NCBI GenBank assembly: GCA_023415655.1
Contig: JAEZKD010000141.1
Location: 1 to 17,482, forward strand
Length of the DNA: 17,482 bases
Direction: 5' to 3'
DNA from: Bacillota bacterium
GTDB lineage: Bacteria; Bacillota; Clostridia; Lachnospirales; Lachnospiraceae
Of this stretch, positions 14,556-17,482 are shown piece by piece. A program made the translations under genes and the position numbers. The notes beneath the pieces were generated by a model. That model was not told the DNA's origin. It saw only the letters and a program-made list of their open reading frames with translations, and did not search any database. How positions within the stretch are numbered: position 1 is the first letter of the stretch; the number at the start of each line of letters is the position of its first letter.

Positions 14556-15467
14556 TTATCTCATTACTTTATGCTGATATTTTTTCAATTCTTCAATATA
14601 CATCTCTCCCAAGCTACTGAGCGGTAATTTCTTCTTTTTAATATATCCGATCACCATTTGCTCTTGTGTCTCTAAGGGTACTGCTGTATAATGATCACCG
14701 TTGAGTTCTTCACATATAATTCCGGAACAAAGCGTATAGCCGTGAAGCCCTACCATCAGATTCAACATAGTTGCCCGGTCATCTGCCTTAATCATTTTGC
14801 TATGTACATTCGTACTAAAAACCTCTTCTGCAAAATAGAAAGAATTATAATCTCCTTGCTCAAATGTCAAGCATGGATACTCCTGCAAAGCTTCAAAGGA
14901 AATCGAAGTCTTGCAGGCAAGAGGATGGTCCTTACTCAGATAAACATAAATATCACATGAGAACAATGGAATAAATTCAAGCTCATTTTCAAAGAAAATC
15001 TTATTGAGCACCTTTTGGTTGAACTCATTTTGGTACAATACACCAACTTCACTCTTTTGATTCTTCACATTTTGTATGACCTCATAAGTTTTTGTTTCAT
15101 GTATTGCAAATTCATATTCCTCCATACCAATTTCTTTTACCAATGATATAAATGATTGTACTGCAAAGGTGTAATGTTGCATAGAAACACTGAACTTCTT
15201 TTTTGAAGTCTTTTTTTCAAGATACCGTTCTTCAATTAATCGATAATGCTCTAGCATTTGTCTTGCATATCCTAAAAACTCTTCCCCCTGTGAAGTCATC
15301 ACAACCCCTCGGTTGGAGCGCGAAAAAAGTACAATTCCGATTTCTTTTTCCAACTCCTTGATACTGCTTGATAAGCTTGGCTGTGAGATGAATAACTTCG
15401 CAGCTGCTTGATTCATCGATTTTTGGTTTGCAATACAAACGACATATTCTAACTGTTGTAATGTCAT
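14556..15467 (-). CDS. LysR-family transcriptional regulator
   Basis: A 303-residue LysR-type regulator of normal length. Residues 1-60 form the winged helix-turn-helix (MTLQQLEYVVCIANQKSMNQ, then KLFISQPSLSSSIKELEKEIG and LFSRSNRGVVMTSQGEEFL), followed by the linker helix to about 85. Residues about 90-298 are the substrate-binding-like effector domain. The wing and recognition helix are intact. It is transcribed towards the gamma-synthase and C-S lyase genes with a 99-base gap, so it likely responds to a sulfur or methionine-related metabolite and activates them. This rests on position, and the effector is unknown. The ribosome site AAAGGAG is 4 bases before the ATG. A TATAAT lies about 70 bases upstream. 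Confidence 0.93.
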   Translation of the reverse strand: MTLQQLEYVVCIANQKSMNQAAAKLFISQPSLSSSIKELEKEIGIVLFSRSNRGVVMTSQGEEFLGYARQMLEHYRLIEERYLEKKTSKKKFSVSMQHYTFAVQSFISLVKEIGMEEYEFAIHETKTYEVIQNVKNQKSEVGVLYQNEFNQKVLNKIFFENELEFIPLFSCDIYVYLSKDHPLACKTSISFEALQEYPCLTFEQGDYNSFYFAEEVFSTNVHSKMIKADDRATMLNLMVGLHGYTLCSGIICEELNGDHYTAVPLETQEQMVIGYIKKKKLPLSSLGEMYIEELKKYQHKVMR

Positions 15468-15518
15468 TGTTCTCCTTTCCCAACTCTATTCGTTGATAGC
15501 CATAGTTACTCTATATTG

Positions 15519-15532
15519 GTATCCTTAGATAC
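15519..15532. promoter_or_regulatory. Palindrome at the LysR gene promoter
   Basis: GTATC-CTTA-GATAC is a 5+5 dyad lying over the predicted transcription start of the LysR gene. This is consistent with autoregulation, which is common in the family. Confidence 0.35.
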
Positions 15533-15535
15533 TCT

Positions 15536-15541
15536 ATTATA
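15536..15541 (-). promoter_or_regulatory. Probable -10 of the LysR gene
   Basis: On the minus strand TATAAT at 15536-15541, with a poor -35 (TTGTTT at 18 bases). The strong terminator upstream (15625-15725) means the LysR gene needs its own promoter. Confidence 0.5.
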
Positions 15542-15624
15542 TTAGTAGGAATTACTTAGAAACAATCATATTACGATATTCTTTGGATTGCAATACCATT
15601 TTTTTAATTTTTTTCCATCTTTAG

Positions 15625-15725
15625 TCAAAAAAAGGGCGGTTGAGTGATACGACTTAGTCCAATATAGATACCCAATCGTATCTATATTAGACCTAATCAT
15701 GTCAAACGACAGCCCCTTGTTTCAT
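15625..15725 (-). terminator. Long imperfect hairpin terminator of the DUF1538/P-II operon
   Basis: On the minus strand the sequence after the P-II gene folds back on itself over about 90 bases. GGGC (15634-15637) pairs with GCCC (15712-15715). Partial pairs TTGA/TCAA, TGA/TCA and TTA/TAA lie inside. A 15-base top stem (15657-15671 with 15678-15692, one mismatch) closes on a 6-base loop. Seven T residues follow the base of the stem on this strand (15627-15633). It fills most of the 335-base gap before the LysR gene. The stem is unusually long for a terminator. Confidence 0.75.
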
Positions 15726-15802
15726 TAAAGTACACGTCATCTTAGAACTGGATAACACTTTCACCCAAAAATGAAATGTACGATCCGTTATTAACTTTTT
15801 AT

Positions 15803-16459
15803 TTATTTGGCAATCCCATACGTTTGATTCACATCTTGAACAAACAGAATCCCTTTTCCTGGTTCAGCAATGTTAAGCTCCTCACGAATTGCGTTCACGA
15901 TTGCTTCTGTCATTTCAAGTTCAGAAAGAATCAATACAATCTCTTTCTCTGGTTCAATATCCATATGAAATACTTTACTTGTCTCATAAATACCAGACCC
16001 TCTACCATTGATAATGGTACCACCTTTGGATCCTGCTTTTCTTGCAGCATCAATGACATCCTCAGCTTTTCCTTTATCTACGATTGTTGTTATCACTTGA
16101 TACTTCATGCTCTCGTCCTTTCTTTCTACCTCACTCTTTTGACTGATATCAAATTTGGTTCCGATGGATGTTCCAATCGAAGTAGTAAATGCAATACCAT
16201 GGTTTGGTTTACAAAACTTAAATTCTTCATTTAATTTTTCCAATGCCTGATAAGCAACCTCTTTCTCGGCAACCATATATACAATTTCTTTTCTGATATC
16301 TGAAAGCCCTAGATAATCCCATAACTTATTGTTCACGGTACCTCGTGCTAATGCGATGGACCCACCATGAACCCCATAGGATATTGCCTTTTTTAGTACT
16401 TTACTTCCCATACCAAAATTAACAATCATACTAATCAATTCAAATTCTACATTATTCAT
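15803..16459 (-). CDS. Tandem P-II-like domain protein
   Basis: A 218-residue protein made of two P-II-type ferredoxin-like modules (about 6-100 and 118-214). Each has the small-residue motif after helix 1 (AISYGVHGGSIALARG at 25-40; ARKAGSKGGTIINGRG at 139-154) and a C-terminal strand motif of the P-II type (CKPNHGIAF; AEPGKGILF). Ordinary GlnB/GlnK proteins have one module of about 112 residues and the uridylylated T-loop tyrosine; here the modules are fused and no typical T-loop signature is visible. Its start overlaps the end of the DUF1538 gene by 8 bases, and an AGGG ribosome site lies 7 bases before the ATG. By analogy with GlnK-AmtB it may bind nucleotides and gate the adjacent membrane protein, which is inference. 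Confidence 0.88.
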   Translation of the reverse strand: MNNVEFELISMIVNFGMGSKVLKKAISYGVHGGSIALARGTVNNKLWDYLGLSDIRKEIVYMVAEKEVAYQALEKLNEEFKFCKPNHGIAFTTSIGTSIGTKFDISQKSEVERKDESMKYQVITTIVDKGKAEDVIDAARKAGSKGGTIINGRGSGIYETSKVFHMDIEPEKEIVLILSELEMTEAIVNAIREELNIAEPGKGILFVQDVNQTYGIAK

Positions 16460-17482
16460 TATTAAGCCCTACTTTCCTAGACTTTAGTTTAAAAATCAAA
16501 CCTAAGATCTGTAATGCAATTAATGGTGCCATCGCTACCATTGCAATCATACCAAAACCATCCACTAATACATTAGCTCCCTCGATTGCATCTGCTGCTC
16601 CTTGTGCATAAGCTAAGATAAAGGTAGCTGTCATTGGTCCTGAAGCAACACCACCAGAATCAAATGCGATACCAACAAATAATTTTGGTGCAAAGAATGT
16701 TAACCCAATCGTGATCAAATATCCTGGTAAAAGGTATTGCCATAATTGAAGTTCTGGAATTAGAATACGTACCATAGATAAGGCTACTGCAACACCAACA
16801 CCAAGCGCTAAGCTAACCATAACAACACTTCGTTTTACATATCTACTTGTAACATCCTCAATTTGATGTGTTAATACATAAACTGCTGGTTCTGCAAGTA
16901 TGGTAACAATACCTAGAATAAATCCAATGATGACAACATAAGCTTTGTTGTCCAATGAAGCAACACTGTATCCGACTACAGTACCAACCTCCATAAAGCC
17001 AGCGTTAACACCAACTAAGAATAGCACCAAACCAATAAAGGTATAAATAACTCCAAATAGAATTTTTCTTACATCTCGTTTGTGTAGTTTGAGTGAGAAA
17101 AACTGAGCAAGTAAAAATACAATTACAATTGGGGCTAAGGCAATAATAATCTCTTTTGCCATTTTAGGTAACTGTTTTATAAAAGGTGATAGAATGGAAT
17201 TAGAGTACACTTCCTGTTCTATGCTACCTGTGATTTCGTTTGTTTTTAATAGGATACTCATAATCATTACGAATAAAATTGCTCCGGTGGAAGCGATTGA
17301 TACCAATCCGAAACTATCCTTTTCAGATGCCTTACTATCCTTTTTTAGTTTTGATACACCAGTCGCAAGTGCTAATATAAATGGAACCGTCAAGGCTCCT
17401 GTCGTTGCTCCAGAGGCATCAAAGGAAATTGCCAAAAATTCACGAGATGTGAAGATCGCAAGTATGAAAATAATACTATATA
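16452..17482 (-). CDS. DUF1538 membrane protein (partial, N-terminus beyond window)
   Basis: The last 342 or so codons of a polytopic membrane protein of the DUF1538 family. The frame has no stop up to the right edge, and sequence before the TTG at 17435 (FILAIFTSREF) is also membrane-like, so the true start lies outside. About eight or nine hydrophobic segments are seen. Two internal copies of the family's hallmark occur: FDASGATTGALTVPFILALATG-like near 17430-17365 and FDSGGVASGPMTATFILAYAQG-like near 16665-16600. This shows the visible part is the end of repeat 1 plus all of repeat 2. The reaction is unknown, but the fold and the coupled P-II gene suggest a channel or transporter under nucleotide or nitrogen control. 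Confidence 0.88.
   Translation of the reverse strand, partial: YSIIFILAIFTSREFLAISFDASGATTGALTVPFILALATGVSKLKKDSKASEKDSFGLVSIASTGAILFVMIMSILLKTNEITGSIEQEVYSNSILSPFIKQLPKMAKEIIIALAPIVIVFLLAQFFSLKLHKRDVRKILFGVIYTFIGLVLFLVGVNAGFMEVGTVVGYSVASLDNKAYVVIIGFILGIVTILAEPAVYVLTHQIEDVTSRYVKRSVVMVSLALGVGVAVALSMVRILIPELQLWQYLLPGYLITIGLTFFAPKLFVGIAFDSGGVASGPMTATFILAYAQGAADAIEGANVLVDGFGMIAMVAMAPLIALQILGLIFKLKSRKVGLNNE

Noticed and set aside
15776..16234. 152-codon open frame on the plus strand
   Set aside because: It lies antisense over the well-supported P-II gene and has no ribosome site or recognisable domain; it is a shadow frame.

Overview
The window looks like ordinary chromosomal DNA from an AT-rich, low-GC Gram-positive anaerobe. 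It is most likely a clostridium of the Lachnospiraceae (cluster XIVa, Lachnoclostridium-like). This is inferred from strong AGGAGG-type ribosome sites, TTGACA/TATAAT promoters, AT-rich codon use, a lipoprotein-type sugar-binding protein beside a LacI repressor, and families common in that group (DUF1538 with P-II, C_GCAxxG_C_C, MATE, BIG_2 surface proteins). I see no tRNA, rRNA, CRISPR array, insertion sequence or prophage gene.

Layout. (1) 1-2461: the 3'-truncated gene of an ABC sugar-binding lipoprotein (minus) lies divergent from a LacI-family regulator (plus). The 361-base gap holds a near-consensus promoter for each gene and several TTTCGAAA-type palindromes placed as operators, so the regulator probably controls both the transporter and itself. 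(2) 2497-6516: a bidirectional terminator is followed by minus-strand genes. In transcription order these are a microbial-type PARG (DUF2263) with a long extra C-terminal region, a GNAT acetyltransferase, a MATE exporter, and a small SHOCT membrane protein with its own promoter. (3) 6707-8214, plus strand: a small DUF3892 protein and a secreted four-domain BIG_2 (Ig-like) protein. (4) 8299-10161, minus strand: a large exported cell-wall hydrolase with four PG_binding_1 repeats and an NlpC/P60 domain. (5) 10509-11417, plus strand: an EamA/DMT-type transporter with a consensus promoter and a perfect bidirectional terminator. (6) 11480-15467, minus strand: a C_GCAxxG_C_C cysteine-rich protein with its own promoter, and upstream of it LysR regulator -> cystathionine gamma-synthase-type enzyme -> MalY/PatB-type C-S lyase. 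The two enzyme genes overlap by 10 bases and together give the transsulfuration route from cysteine to homocysteine. (7) 15625-17482, minus strand: a DUF1538 membrane protein (5' end outside the window) and an overlapping gene for a double P-II-domain protein, closed by a very long imperfect hairpin terminator.

No wholly new system is obvious. The parts that most deserve a second look are the doubled DUF1538/doubled P-II pair, the PARG-like protein with its unassigned C-terminal half and altered QEE motif, and the well-resolved operator layout between the sugar-binding protein and the LacI regulator.
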